From Acidobacteriota bacterium (GTDB lineage: Bacteria; Acidobacteriota; Vicinamibacteria; Fen-336), in assembly GCA_011526565.1 (NCBI GenBank), contig WYBL01000168.1, positions 1 through 64,000 on the forward strand: DNA of 64,000 nucleotides, given 5' to 3'. Shown here piece by piece: positions 45,321 to 55,623 of this stretch. The translations under genes were made by a program, and so were the position numbers. The notes beneath the pieces were generated by a model. The model searched no databases and had not been told where the DNA came from. It saw only the letters and a program-made list of their open reading frames with translations. The first letter of the stretch is position 1, and every line of letters begins with the position of its first letter.

Positions 45321-46670
45321 ATGAGCAGAGTCGACCCCTCGATCTTCAAGGCCTACGACGTGCGCGGGATCTACCCGACGCAGATCGACGGGGCCGTCGC
45401 CCGCCGCATCGGCGCCGCCTTCGTCGACTACCTGGGCGCGAAGCGGATCGCGATCGGGCGCGACATCCGCCTGTCGTCGCCCGAGATCGCGACGGCCTTC
45501 GAGCAGGGCGCGCGGGCCCGTGGCGCCGACGTGGCGGACATCGGCGTGGTCGGCACGGACGTCCTGTACTACTACGTCGCCCGCAACGACCTCGACGGCG
45601 GCGCGATCATCACCGCCTCCCACAACCCGAAGGAGTACAACGGGCTCAAGATGGTCCGCCGCGGCGCGCTCGCGCTGTCCGGAGACGCCGGCATCCGCGA
45701 GATCCGCGAGGCGATCGTGGGCGGCGCCCATGCCGACCTGGCGACGCCCCCGGGCGAGCCCGCGCGCGTCGCCGACGTGCTCGAGGAGTACGCGCGGCAC
45801 TGCCTGTCGTTCATCGACGCGAGGCGGGTGCCGCGGCTCAAGGTCGTGATGGACGCCGGCAACGGCATGGGCTCGGTCGCGGCGAGGCCGGTGTTCCGCG
45901 ACCTGCCGCTCGAGACCGTGCCGCTCTATTTCGAGCCGGACGGCACCTTCCCCAACCACCCCGCCGACCCGCTGATCGAGGAGAACCGCCTCGAGATCAT
46001 GGAACGGGTCAAGGCCGAAGGCGCGGACCTGGGCATCGCGTGGGACGGCGACGCCGACCGCTGCTTCTTCATCGACGACACCGGCGCCTTCGTGCCCGGC
46101 GACTTCGTGACCGCGCTGCTCGGCGAGGCGTTCTGCCGCAAGGAGCCGGGCGCCCGCATCATCTACGACGTGCGCGCCTCGCGCGCCGTGGCCGACCGCG
46201 TCGGCGCCGCGGGCGGCACCGCACTCATGCACCGGGTGGGCCACGCCTTCATCAAGAAGCGGATGCGCGACGAAGGCGCCGTGTTCGGCGGCGAGGTCTC
46301 CGGCCACTTCTACTTCCGCGAGAACTGGTTCGCCGACAACGGCATGATCCCCGCGCTGGTCCTGCTCGAACTGCTGGGCGACGGGCAGAAGCTCTCGCAG
46401 CGCCTGGCGCCCCTGCGCGCGCGCTACCACCTCTCGGGCGAGATCAACTCGAAAGTAGCGGACGTGCCGCGGGCCCTGGCCCGCCTCGAGGAGCGCTACG
46501 CCGACGGCAGGATCACGAAGCTGGACGGCGTCTCCGTCGACTACGACGACTGGCACTTCAACGTGCGCGCCTCGAACACGGAGCCGCTGCTCCGCCTCAA
46601 CCTCGAGGCCTACGGCGACGCGGAGATGCAGCGACGGCGCGACGAGGTGCTGGCGGTGATCCGCGGCTAG
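45321..46670 (+). CDS. Phosphomannomutase/phosphoglucomutase
   Basis: 449 residues. FKAYDVRGIYP opens the protein, TASHNPKEYNG carries the phosphoserine (Ser of TASHNP), AWDGDADRCFF is the magnesium loop, GEVSGHFYF the sugar-specificity loop and RASNTEPLLRLN the phosphate-binding loop. It belongs to the AlgC/ManB group acting on mannose and glucose phosphates, supplying substrate for the preceding nucleotidyltransferase. Both are presumably one transcription unit. Confidence 0.92.
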   Translation: MSRVDPSIFKAYDVRGIYPTQIDGAVARRIGAAFVDYLGAKRIAIGRDIRLSSPEIATAFEQGARARGADVADIGVVGTDVLYYYVARNDLDGGAIITASHNPKEYNGLKMVRRGALALSGDAGIREIREAIVGGAHADLATPPGEPARVADVLEEYARHCLSFIDARRVPRLKVVMDAGNGMGSVAARPVFRDLPLETVPLYFEPDGTFPNHPADPLIEENRLEIMERVKAEGADLGIAWDGDADRCFFIDDTGAFVPGDFVTALLGEAFCRKEPGARIIYDVRASRAVADRVGAAGGTALMHRVGHAFIKKRMRDEGAVFGGEVSGHFYFRENWFADNGMIPALVLLELLGDGQKLSQRLAPLRARYHLSGEINSKVADVPRALARLEERYADGRITKLDGVSVDYDDWHFNVRASNTEPLLRLNLEAYGDAEMQRRRDEVLAVIRG

Positions 46671-46689
46671 GGGAAGCGTCGTCGCGGCC

Positions 46690-46719
46690 TTGACCGCCGC
46701 TCGCGGCGGTCGCTATGAT
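46690..46719 (+). promoter_or_regulatory. Sigma-70 promoter of the tRNA-Gly gene
   Basis: TTGACC (46690-46695), 18 bases, TATGAT (46714-46719), starting 20 bases after the phosphomannomutase stop. Initiation near 46726 would be 8 bases before the tRNA. The spacer forms an inverted repeat ACCGCCG-ctcg-CGGCGGT (46693-46710). A GC-rich discriminator follows the -10, as usual for stable-RNA promoters. Confidence 0.6.
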
Positions 46720-46733
46720 TCCTTCCGTCCGGG

Positions 46734-46809
46734 GCGGGCGTAGCTCAGTTGGTAGAGTACGAGCTTCCCAAGCTCGGTGTCGCGGGTTCGAACCCCGTCG
46801 CCCGCTCCA
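46734..46809 (+). tRNA. tRNA-Gly (anticodon CCC)
   Basis: Full cloverleaf: acceptor GCGGGCG/CGCCCGC, D arm GCTC..GAGT with GGTAGAG, anticodon stem CGAGC/GCTCG with loop TTCCCAA (anticodon CCC at 46767-46769), T arm GCGGG-TTCGAAC-CCCGT, discriminator T and an encoded CCA (46807-46809). U73 agrees with glycine identity. It reads GGG codons. A dedicated promoter lies directly upstream. Confidence 0.95.
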
Positions 46810-46855
46810 AACTTTCCCCGCGCCAGGACGTTCTGAGGAGGCGAAAGAGCACGCG

Positions 46856-47287
46856 ATGGGCCTTTTTGGCGGCAAGACTCCCGAGCCCAAGGCGGCGGAC
46901 CCGTCGACCCGTCCTGCCCCCGCGGCGGCAGCGCCCGTCGCCCCGGCGCCCGCGCCTCGTCCCCAGCCTTGCGTGCTGGGCGCGCAGACGACCTTCAAGG
47001 GCGAACTGATCGCCGAGGAGGACGTGCTGGTCGAGGGGACCGTGGAGGGGCTCGTGAAGTCCTCGCGGTCGCTGCGGGTCGGTGCCACCGGCCGCGTCAA
47101 GGCCGCGCTCCACGCCAGCTCGATCGTGATCTCGGGCGAGGTCACCGGCGACTGCACCGCCAGCGAGCGGGTGGAACTGCAGGCGACGGCCCGCCTGTTC
47201 GGCAACATCCGCGCCCCGCGGATCGTGATCGCGGAGGGCGCGCTCTTCAAGGGGCAGAGCGACATGAGCGCTCCCGCCGGCGCCTGA
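46856..47287 (+). CDS. Bactofilin
   Basis: 143 residues. A Pro/Ala-rich unstructured N-terminus (about 1-40) precedes the bactofilin beta-helix core: TTFKGELIAEEDVLVEGTVEG, RVGATGRVKAALHASSIVISG and NIRAPRIVIAEGALFKG. Bactofilins polymerise without nucleotide and act in cell shape, stalks or polar organisation. The ATG (GLFGGK) was chosen as the first start after the tRNA; a GAGGAG lies 14 bases upstream. It is followed 26 bases later by hrcA. Confidence 0.9.
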   Translation: MGLFGGKTPEPKAADPSTRPAPAAAAPVAPAPAPRPQPCVLGAQTTFKGELIAEEDVLVEGTVEGLVKSSRSLRVGATGRVKAALHASSIVISGEVTGDCTASERVELQATARLFGNIRAPRIVIAEGALFKGQSDMSAPAGA

Positions 47288-47313
47288 TCGCGCCGCTTCC
47301 CGCCCGCTCGGAC

Positions 47314-48360
47314 ATGGCTCACGCCCTCGACGAGAGACGCAGCGAGGTCCTCAAGACCCTGATCCAGCTCCACGTGGCCACCGGCGAGCCGGTGGGTTCC
47401 GAGAGCCTGTCGCGGGTGCTGTCGCGCCGGCTGTCGCCCGCGACCCTGCGCAACATCATGGCCGACCTCGAGCGGATGGGACTGCTCGACCATCCGCACA
47501 CCAGCGCCGGCCGGGTGCCGACGGACGAGGGTTACCGCACCTACGTCGACAGCCTGATGACGCAGCGGCCGCTGGCCGCCGCAGAGGCGTCGGCGATCGA
47601 CAACGCGCTGAAGGGGGCCGACGGTTCGCCCACGCTGGCGCTCGAGAACGTCTCGCAGCTCCTGTCGAAGCTGACCCGGAACGTCGGCTTCGTGCTGCTG
47701 CCCGACCTCGGCCGCACCCGCCTGCACCGGATCGACTTCGTGCCGCTGCCCGGGCCGCGGGCGCTGGCCGTGCTGGTGTCGCGCAACGGCGTCGTGACCA
47801 ACAAGGTCATCGACCTCGGCCAGGAGATCCCGGCCCACGAGCTGACGGCCTGCGCCAACTACCTGAACGCGCACTTCCCGGGCCGGCCGCTGTCGGCGAT
47901 CCGCGGCGATCTGCTGCGGCTGATGCACGAGGAGAAGGCGCTCTACGACACGCTGCTGCAGCGGGTGATCGCGCTGGGCGAGCGGGTCTTCGCGGAGGGC
48001 CCGGCCGAAGGCGGTGACGTGATCGTGGGCGGCGCGACCCACATCCTCGACCGCGTCGAGCTGCGGGACCTGGACAGGATGAAGAGCCTGTTCAAGACGT
48101 TCGAGGAGAAGAGCCGGCTGGTCCGGCTGCTCAACGCCTGCCTGGCCGGCGACGGCCTGCAGATCGTGATCGGCCACGAGAACCCGGACCCGGCGATGCG
48201 CGACCTGTCGCTGGTCGCGACCAGTTCCACGGTGGGCGGCGAAGACGGCTGGGCCGTCGGTGTGCTGGGCTCGACGCGCATGGAGTACGCGCGGGCCGTG
48301 GCGCTCGTCGACCACGTGGCGCGAGCGATGCAGCGGCAGGCGGAGGAGAACGAACGTTGA
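47314..48360 (+). CDS. hrcA: Heat-inducible transcription repressor HrcA
   Basis: 348 residues. The winged-helix N-terminus has LDERRSEVLKTLIQLHVATGEPVGSESL and LSPATLRNIMADLERMGLLDHPHTSAGRVPTD, the DNA-binding signature. The regulatory half ends with GEDGWAVGVLGSTRMEYARAVALVDHVA. It normally represses heat-shock genes through the CIRCE operator and depends on GroEL. No TTAGCACTC-N9-GAGTGCTAA operator was seen in front of this cluster. Its stop overlaps the grpE start (TTGA). Confidence 0.93.
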   Translation: MAHALDERRSEVLKTLIQLHVATGEPVGSESLSRVLSRRLSPATLRNIMADLERMGLLDHPHTSAGRVPTDEGYRTYVDSLMTQRPLAAAEASAIDNALKGADGSPTLALENVSQLLSKLTRNVGFVLLPDLGRTRLHRIDFVPLPGPRALAVLVSRNGVVTNKVIDLGQEIPAHELTACANYLNAHFPGRPLSAIRGDLLRLMHEEKALYDTLLQRVIALGERVFAEGPAEGGDVIVGGATHILDRVELRDLDRMKSLFKTFEEKSRLVRLLNACLAGDGLQIVIGHENPDPAMRDLSLVATSSTVGGEDGWAVGVLGSTRMEYARAVALVDHVARAMQRQAEENER

Positions 48361-48956
48361 GCGACGAGCAGGACGCCGCCGGCACCGGCCCCGCGTGCGA
48401 GCCGGAACCGGGCACGGCGCCGGAGCCCGAGGCAACGGGTCTCGCGGCCGTCGAACCGGAACCGCCTTCGCCGGCGGCGGAGCTGGAGGCGCTGCGGCAG
48501 GAGAACGCCGAGCTCCGCGACCAGGCGCTGCGGCGCCGGGCTGACTTCGAGAACTACAAGCGGCGTGTCGAGCGCGACCGCGCGCTGGCCAGCCAGGACG
48601 CGCTCGCCCGGGCGCTCGCCGCCCTCGTCCCCACCCTCGACAATCTCGAGCGGGCGCTCGGGGCCGAGGCCCCGGAGGGCAGCCTGCGGGACGGGCTCAA
48701 GCTGATCCACCGCGACCTGCTGGCGGCCCTGGAAGGCCTCGGCCTGCACACGGAGGACCCCACGGGGGGCGTCTTCGACCCGGAGCGGCACCAGGCCCTG
48801 ACCCACGAGGCCGTGCCCGGTTTCGCCGAGGGGGCCGTCGTCGAGGTCTTCGGCAAGGGTTATGCCCTCGGCGACCGCCTGTTGCGTCCGGCCCTGGTCA
48901 AGGTGGCCAAGGGCGAAGCCGACCCGCACCAAGACGGCCCGGAAAAGCTACACTAA
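48357..48956 (+). CDS. grpE: Nucleotide exchange factor GrpE
   Basis: 199 residues from TTG sharing bases with the hrcA stop. An acidic, Pro/Glu-rich N-terminal tail is followed by the coiled coil (about 40-95: ELEALRQENAELRDQALRRR, ADFENYKRRVERDRA) and the beta domain with VFDPERHQALTHEAVPG and GKGYALGDRLLRPALVKVAKG. It releases ADP from DnaK. The TTG gives a low initiation rate unless coupled to hrcA translation. Confidence 0.95.
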   Translation: MSDEQDAAGTGPACEPEPGTAPEPEATGLAAVEPEPPSPAAELEALRQENAELRDQALRRRADFENYKRRVERDRALASQDALARALAALVPTLDNLERALGAEAPEGSLRDGLKLIHRDLLAALEGLGLHTEDPTGGVFDPERHQALTHEAVPGFAEGAVVEVFGKGYALGDRLLRPALVKVAKGEADPHQDGPEKLH

Positions 48957-48994
48957 TCCGCACCCGCTCAGGCGGCTATCCGGAAAGGGACATC

Positions 48995-50800
<1,806 letters not shown>

Positions 50801-50819
50801 CCGCCTCCCGAGTTCCCCG

Positions 50820-51953
50820 ATGGCCCAGGCGACCGGCACCGACTACTACGAGATCCTCGGCGTCCCCCGCGACGCGGACGAGGCGGCGATCAAGTCCGCC
50901 TACCGCAAGCAGGCGATGAAGTACCACCCCGACCGCAACCCCGGGGACAAGCAGGCCGAGGCGAAGTTCAAGGAGGCGGCGGAGGCCTACTCCGTGCTCT
51001 CCGACCCCGACAAGCGCCGCCGCTACGACACCTACGGCGCCGCGGGCCTCGGTGGGGTCGCCGGTGGCCCGCAGGGTTTCGACCCGGCGGCCTTCGCCGA
51101 CTTCCAGGACATCCTCGGCGACTTCTTCGGGTTCGGCGACGTGTTCGGCCGCCGCCGCAGCGGCCCGCGCCGCGGCTCGGACCTCCGCTACGACCTCGAG
51201 CTGACGCTGCCGGAGGCGGCGTACGGCACCGAGACCACGCTGCGCATCCCGCGCATGGAGAGCTGCGCGACCTGTCACGGCAGCGGCGCGGCCGCCGGCA
51301 CCAAGCCGACCAGTTGCCCCAACTGCGGCGGCTCGGGCCAGGTCACGTTCCAGCAGGGCTTCTTCACCGTGGCCCGCACCTGCGGCCGCTGCCGCGGCCA
51401 GGGCCGGGTCATCGCCCAGCCGTGCAAGGACTGCCGTGGCGAGGGCCAGGTCCAGGCCGAGCGCACGCTCCAGATCAAGATCCCCGCGGGCGTCGACAAC
51501 GGCAGCCAGCTCCGCATCAGCGGCGAAGGCGAAGGCGGCACCCGCGGCGGGCCCAGCGGCGACCTCTACGTCGTGGTCCGCGTCCAGGAGCACCCCTTCT
51601 TCCGCCGCGACGGCCAGTCGCTGCACTGCGAGGTCCCGATCGCCTTCACCCAGGCCGCGCTGGGCGCGACGCTCGAGGTGCCCACGCTCGACGGCGAGAA
51701 GGCGAAGGTCGAGATCCCCGCCGGCAGCCAGCCGGGCGACACGGTGCGGGTCAAGGGCCACGGCGTTCCCCACCTCGGCCAGCGCGGCAAGGGTGACCTC
51801 CACGTCTCGCTGCGGATCGTGGTTCCCACCCACCTCAGCGCCGAGCAGAAGAAGCTGGTCGAGCAGCTCGCGAAGACGCTGCCGATCCCGCAGACCAGCG
51901 AAGCCGATCGCGAGCGCTCGATCCTCGACCGGCTGAAGGACTGGCTCGGCTGA
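50820..51953 (+). CDS. dnaJ: Co-chaperone DnaJ
   Basis: 377 residues. J domain with YHPDRNPGD (HPD motif) at about 33-42, a short Gly/Phe region with FGFGDVFG, and four CxxCxGxG zinc repeats: CATCHGSG, CPNCGGSG, CGRCRGQG, CKDCRGEG. C-terminal substrate domains and a dimer-end segment follow. It stimulates DnaK ATPase and delivers substrates. Its TGA overlaps the apparent CTG start of prmA. Confidence 0.96.
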   Translation: MAQATGTDYYEILGVPRDADEAAIKSAYRKQAMKYHPDRNPGDKQAEAKFKEAAEAYSVLSDPDKRRRYDTYGAAGLGGVAGGPQGFDPAAFADFQDILGDFFGFGDVFGRRRSGPRRGSDLRYDLELTLPEAAYGTETTLRIPRMESCATCHGSGAAAGTKPTSCPNCGGSGQVTFQQGFFTVARTCGRCRGQGRVIAQPCKDCRGEGQVQAERTLQIKIPAGVDNGSQLRISGEGEGGTRGGPSGDLYVVVRVQEHPFFRRDGQSLHCEVPIAFTQAALGATLEVPTLDGEKAKVEIPAGSQPGDTVRVKGHGVPHLGQRGKGDLHVSLRIVVPTHLSAEQKKLVEQLAKTLPIPQTSEADRERSILDRLKDWLG

Positions 51954-52777
51954 GCGCCACGAACTACGTCGCGTTCCGGGTCAGCGTCCGTCGCGACGAG
52001 GAGGAGGACGCCTCCGCGGCCCTGTGGGAGCTCGGCACGGCGGGCGTCACCATCGAGAGCTCGGGCGACGCCGCGATCCTGCTGGCGTACTTCCCCGCCC
52101 GTGACGGCCTGGAACCGGAACTGCGCTCCGCGCTCGCCCCGTGGCCCGGGGCCCGCGTCGAGCCTGCGCCGATCCCGGACGTCGACTGGGTGACGCGCTT
52201 CCGCGAGAACTTCACGGCCTTCGCCGCGCCGCCGTTCCGCGTCGTGCCCGAGTGGAGCGACGAGGCGCCGGGGCCGCGCACGCTCGTCGTTTCGCCCGGG
52301 CGCGCGTTCGGGACCGGCACCCACGAGACCACACGGCTGTGCCTCGCGGCGCTGGCCCGCCTCGCGGCCGAACGTCCGCTGGGGCGCGTGCTGGACGTCG
52401 GCGCCGGAACCGGCCTGCTCGCGCTCGGCGCGTTGCGCCTGGGAGCAGCCTCGTCGATCGCCACCGACAACGACCCCGAGTGCCGCGAGTCGTGCCGGCT
52501 CCACGCGACGCTCAACGGGCTCCCGCTGCGGGTGGTCCAGGCCGACGGCGCGCGCCCGTTCCGCGGGCGCTTCGACGTCGTGCTCGCCAACCTGATGGCC
52601 CCCTGGCTGCTCGAGCGGCGCGAAGAGCTCGTGGCCCGGCTCCGCCCCGGGGGCGCCCTCGTCCTTTCCGGCCTGCTCGGCGGCGACGTCGACGAGGTCA
52701 GCGCCGCCTACGCGGCCCACGGCGGGCTCGAGGTCCGTCGCGACGGCGAGTGGGCGGCGATCGTCGTCCGCACGTGA
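51950..52777 (+). CDS. prmA: Ribosomal protein L11 methyltransferase, probable CTG start
   Basis: 275 residues if started at the CTG that overlaps the dnaJ stop (CTGA). The N-terminal domain NYVAFRVSVRRDEEEDASAALWELG and VTIESSG is the typical PrmA L11-recognition domain, and in frame there is no ATG, GTG or TTG before 52190, which would remove it. The SAM domain has FGTGTHETTRLCLAAL, VLDVGAGTGLLALGA and VVLANLMAPWLLE. It trimethylates L11. Position after dnaJ and before rsmE is widely conserved. Confidence 0.88.
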   Translation: MSATNYVAFRVSVRRDEEEDASAALWELGTAGVTIESSGDAAILLAYFPARDGLEPELRSALAPWPGARVEPAPIPDVDWVTRFRENFTAFAAPPFRVVPEWSDEAPGPRTLVVSPGRAFGTGTHETTRLCLAALARLAAERPLGRVLDVGAGTGLLALGALRLGAASSIATDNDPECRESCRLHATLNGLPLRVVQADGARPFRGRFDVVLANLMAPWLLERREELVARLRPGGALVLSGLLGGDVDEVSAAYAAHGGLEVRRDGEWAAIVVRT

Positions 52778-53508
52778 GCGTCCCCCGGCTCCACGTGCCG
52801 GGCACCGCAGCAGGCGCGCGCCTCGAACTGCCCGACTTCGCCACCCGCCATGCGCGCGATGCCCTGCGCCTCGGTCCCGGCTCGGCGCTGCGGCTCTTCG
52901 ACGGCCGCGGGGCGGAGTTCGAGGCCACGATCGCCGAGGCCTCGCGGCGGCGCGTGACCGTCGATGTCGGCGCCGCCCTCGCGCCGCGACCCGAGAGCCC
53001 GCTGCGCGTCCAGCTCTGCCTGCCGCCGCTCAAGGCCGACCGCTTCGAGTGGGCGCTCGAGAAAGCCGTGGAACTCGGCGTCCACGCCATCGTCCCGCTG
53101 GCCACGGAGCGCGGGGACGCCGCAGCGCAGCGCGCGCTCCGCGGGGCGCGGCCGGACCGATGGCTGCGGGTGATGGCCGCGGCGGCCGAGCAGTGCGGGC
53201 GGGCCACCCTGCCCGAGGTGCTGCCGGCCACCCGCCTCGCCGACGTCCTGAGCGCGCCTCTCGACGGCGTCCGCGTGCTGCTCGCCGAGACCGACCCGGC
53301 GCGGCCGCTGCGCGACTGCCTGCCGCAGGACACGACCCGCGTACAACTGATCGTCGGCCCGGCCGGCGGCTTCACGCCCGAGGAGCGCGCGGCCGCGCGC
53401 GCGGCCGGCTGCGCCGAAGCGGGGCTCGGGCCCCGCATCCTGCGCGCCGAGACGGCCGCGATCGCCGCGCTGGCCCTGCTGCAGGCCGAGCGCGGCGACC
53501 TCGGCTGA
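52774..53508 (+). CDS. rsmE: 16S rRNA (uracil-1498-N3)-methyltransferase
   Basis: 244 residues from GTG, overlapping the prmA stop (GTGA). PUA-like N-terminus (RLHVPGTAAGARLEL, TRHARDALRLGPG), then the SPOUT-knot part with LPPLKADRFEWALEKAVELGV, IVGPAGGFTPEER and LGPRILRAETAAIAALAL. It methylates U1498 of 16S rRNA. It ends the hrcA operon, five bases before the convergent pta stop. Confidence 0.94.
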   Translation: MSVPRLHVPGTAAGARLELPDFATRHARDALRLGPGSALRLFDGRGAEFEATIAEASRRRVTVDVGAALAPRPESPLRVQLCLPPLKADRFEWALEKAVELGVHAIVPLATERGDAAAQRALRGARPDRWLRVMAAAAEQCGRATLPEVLPATRLADVLSAPLDGVRVLLAETDPARPLRDCLPQDTTRVQLIVGPAGGFTPEERAAARAAGCAEAGLGPRILRAETAAIAALALLQAERGDLG

Positions 53509-53512
53509 GGCT

Positions 53513-54490
53513 TCAGGCGAGCGCGAGCGCCTGCGCCGCCGTCACCGTCGCCACGTCGGCCAGGTCCTGGGCCGAGCAGCCGCGCGACACGTCGTTCACC
53601 GGCCGTCGCAGCCCCTGCAGGATCGGGCCGATGGCCGTCGCGCCGCCGAGCCGCTCGCTGATCTTGTAGGCGATGTTGCCCGCGTCGAGGTCCGGGAACA
53701 CGAACACGTTGGCCCGCCCCTGCAGCGGGCTGTCCGGGCACTTCTTCGCGGCCACGCCCGGCACGAACGCCGCGTCGAACTGCACTTCGCCGTCGACGAG
53801 CAACTCGGGATGCGCGGCGCGACAGGCCGTGGCCGCCTCCCGCACGCGATCGACGTCCGCGTGCTCCGCGGAGCCCCGCGTCGAGAACGACAGGAACGCC
53901 ACCCGCGGCTCGTGGCCGAAAGCGCGAGCCGTCGCCGCCGTCGCCGCCCCGATCTGGGCGAGCAGGGCGCTGTCCGGCGCGATGTTGACCGAGCAGTCCG
54001 CGTAGAACAGCACCTTGTCGGGCCACTCCATCACGAAGACCGAGGACACACGCTGGTAGCCCTCGGCCAGCTTGACGATCTCGAAGGCCGGGATGAAGGG
54101 CTTGCAGGCACTGGTCAGGCCCGAGACGAAACCGTGCGCCTCGCCGGTCTCGACGAGCAGGGCCGCGAAGTAGTGCGGCAGCGCCGCCTTCTCCATCGCC
54201 TGGTCCCGCGTCACGCCCTTGTGCTTGCGCAGCTCCTGATAGCGCTGCGCCAGCCGCTCACGGGCCGGGTCGGCCTGCGGGTCGCGGAGCTCGACCCCGT
54301 CGAGCGCGATCCCCGCCGCCTTCGCCACCGCTTCGACGGCGTCGCGCGGGCCGAGCAGGACGGGGTGGCCGAGGCCGCCCCCGGCCACGGCCGCCGCCGC
54401 CCGGATCGCCCGCTCCTCGGTGCCCTCGGCGAGCACCACCCGCATCCCCTTGCCCTTCACGCGCTGCCGGACGTCGTCCATGAAGCCCAT
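53513..54490 (-). CDS. pta: Phosphate acetyltransferase (phosphotransacetylase)
   Basis: 325 residues, the short single-domain form. [88 protein letters not shown] and [20 protein letters not shown] are in family order. It interconverts acetyl-CoA and acetyl phosphate. No acetate kinase gene is adjacent. AGGAGA lies upstream of the ATG, and the intergenic gap to the divergent kinase is only 37 bases, so promoters must overlap. Confidence 0.92.
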   Translation of the reverse strand: MGFMDDVRQRVKGKGMRVVLAEGTEERAIRAAAAVAGGGLGHPVLLGPRDAVEAVAKAAGIALDGVELRDPQADPARERLAQRYQELRKHKGVTRDQAMEKAALPHYFAALLVETGEAHGFVSGLTSACKPFIPAFEIVKLAEGYQRVSSVFVMEWPDKVLFYADCSVNIAPDSALLAQIGAATAATARAFGHEPRVAFLSFSTRGSAEHADVDRVREAATACRAAHPELLVDGEVQFDAAFVPGVAAKKCPDSPLQGRANVFVFPDLDAGNIAYKISERLGGATAIGPILQGLRRPVNDVSRGCSAQDLADVATVTAAQALALA

Positions 54491-54509
54491 CGTGTCTTCT
54501 CCTGGTTGA

Positions 54510-54515
54510 TATACT
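54510..54515 (+). promoter_or_regulatory. -10-like TATACT in the 37-base divergent gap
   Basis: TATACT lies 12 bases before the kinase ATG; initiation near 54522 would give a leader of about 6 bases. The same AT-rich core reads TATATC on the minus strand and could serve pta. No -35 consensus is evident on either side. Confidence 0.35.
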
Positions 54516-54527
54516 CCGCGCGCTCCG

Positions 54528-55463
54528 ATGTTCCTCCTCGGCCAGACCGTCGGCAAGTACCAGATCCTTGCCAACCTCGGCTCCGGGGGCTTCGGCACGG
54601 TCTTCCTCGCCCGCGACACCTGGATCGACAAGAAGTTCGCGATCAAGGTGCCGCACCGCCAGTCGGGCGACGCCGAGGACCTGTTGCAGGAACCGCGCCT
54701 GCTGGCCGCGCTCGACCACCAGAACATCGTCGGCATCGTCACCGCCGAGAAGGTCGACGGCGTCTTCTTCATCGTCATGGAGTACGTCAAGGGCGAGAGC
54801 CTCGAGGCGGCGCTCGACCGCGAGAAGTCCTTCGACGTGCCGCGCGCGCTCAACTACACGGTGCAGGCGCTCAAGGGCGTGGAGCACGCCCACGGCGCGA
54901 ACATCCTGCACCGCGACCTGCGGCCCGCCAACGTGCTGGTCTCGGAGAGCGGCGTCGTCAAGGTCGCCGACTTCGGCACCTCGCGGCTGATGGACAAGAT
55001 GCACGCGACGACCGTGATCGGCAGCCCGCCGTACATGGCGCCGGAGCAATTCGCGGGCCGCGCCGTGCTGGCCTCGGACATCTACTCCGTCGGCGTGATG
55101 CTCTACCAGATGCTGACCGGCACGCTGCCCTACTTCAGCCCCAACCCGGCCCAGATCGAGCGCATGGTGGCCCAGGGCCGCTGCACCCCGCCGCGGCTGC
55201 GCAACCAGCAGATCCCGCGCGAGATCTCGGACATCGTGATGAAGGCGATGGCGCCGGAACTGGCCGATCGCTACCAGCGGGCCTCCGAGCTGCTCGAGGA
55301 CCTCGCCACCGCGACCGACATCGATCACAAGGCCACCGAGCTCGAGGACATCCGCAAGCGGCTGAAGGCCCGCGAGGCGCCCAAGAGCGGCTTCTGCTGG
55401 CACTGCCGCAAGCCGCTCCACGCCCGGTCCCGCACCTGCCCGTTCTGCGGCGAGGCGCAGTGA
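54528..55463 (+). CDS. Ser/Thr protein kinase with C-terminal zinc ribbon
   Basis: 311 residues. Kinase domain at about 9-265: [13 protein letters not shown] (glycine loop), FAIKV (ATP lysine), [11 protein letters not shown] (catalytic loop, with Arg where Lys is usual), [16 protein letters not shown], and [14 protein letters not shown]. After a short helical linker the protein ends with CWHC...CPFC, a four-cysteine zinc ribbon (about 290-307). There is no transmembrane segment or PASTA domain, so it is cytosolic. Substrates are unknown; it may act on motility or ribosome-linked targets, its neighbours. It appears monocistronic. Confidence 0.9.
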   Translation: MFLLGQTVGKYQILANLGSGGFGTVFLARDTWIDKKFAIKVPHRQSGDAEDLLQEPRLLAALDHQNIVGIVTAEKVDGVFFIVMEYVKGESLEAALDREKSFDVPRALNYTVQALKGVEHAHGANILHRDLRPANVLVSESGVVKVADFGTSRLMDKMHATTVIGSPPYMAPEQFAGRAVLASDIYSVGVMLYQMLTGTLPYFSPNPAQIERMVAQGRCTPPRLRNQQIPREISDIVMKAMAPELADRYQRASELLEDLATATDIDHKATELEDIRKRLKAREAPKSGFCWHCRKPLHARSRTCPFCGEAQ

Positions 55464-55506
55464 CCGGAAGCCGCTGAAGCTCAGTCACTTCCCGGCGAGC
55501 GTACCT

Positions 55507-55536
55507 TTGACACCCCGGCTCCGCCGGGCATAGACT
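55507..55536 (+). promoter_or_regulatory. Sigma-70-type promoter of the pilT-recX-alaS operon
   Basis: TTGACA (55507-55512), 18 bases, TAGACT (55531-55536). Initiation near 55543 gives an 80-base leader to pilT. The spacer holds an inverted repeat CCCGGC-tcc-GCCGGG (55514-55528). Confidence 0.55.
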
Positions 55537-55623
55537 GACCGTCAGGCGACATCGCGCGAAGCTGCGCCCTCTGACACAGGTGGGGTGCGCCCGCGCGTTC
55601 AAGCCTGGTGGGGAGTTGGAACG

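Noticed and set aside
55464-55500. Terminator hairpin after the kinase gene
   Set aside because: Only a short, imperfect CCGGAAG/CTTCCCGG pairing and no T-run.
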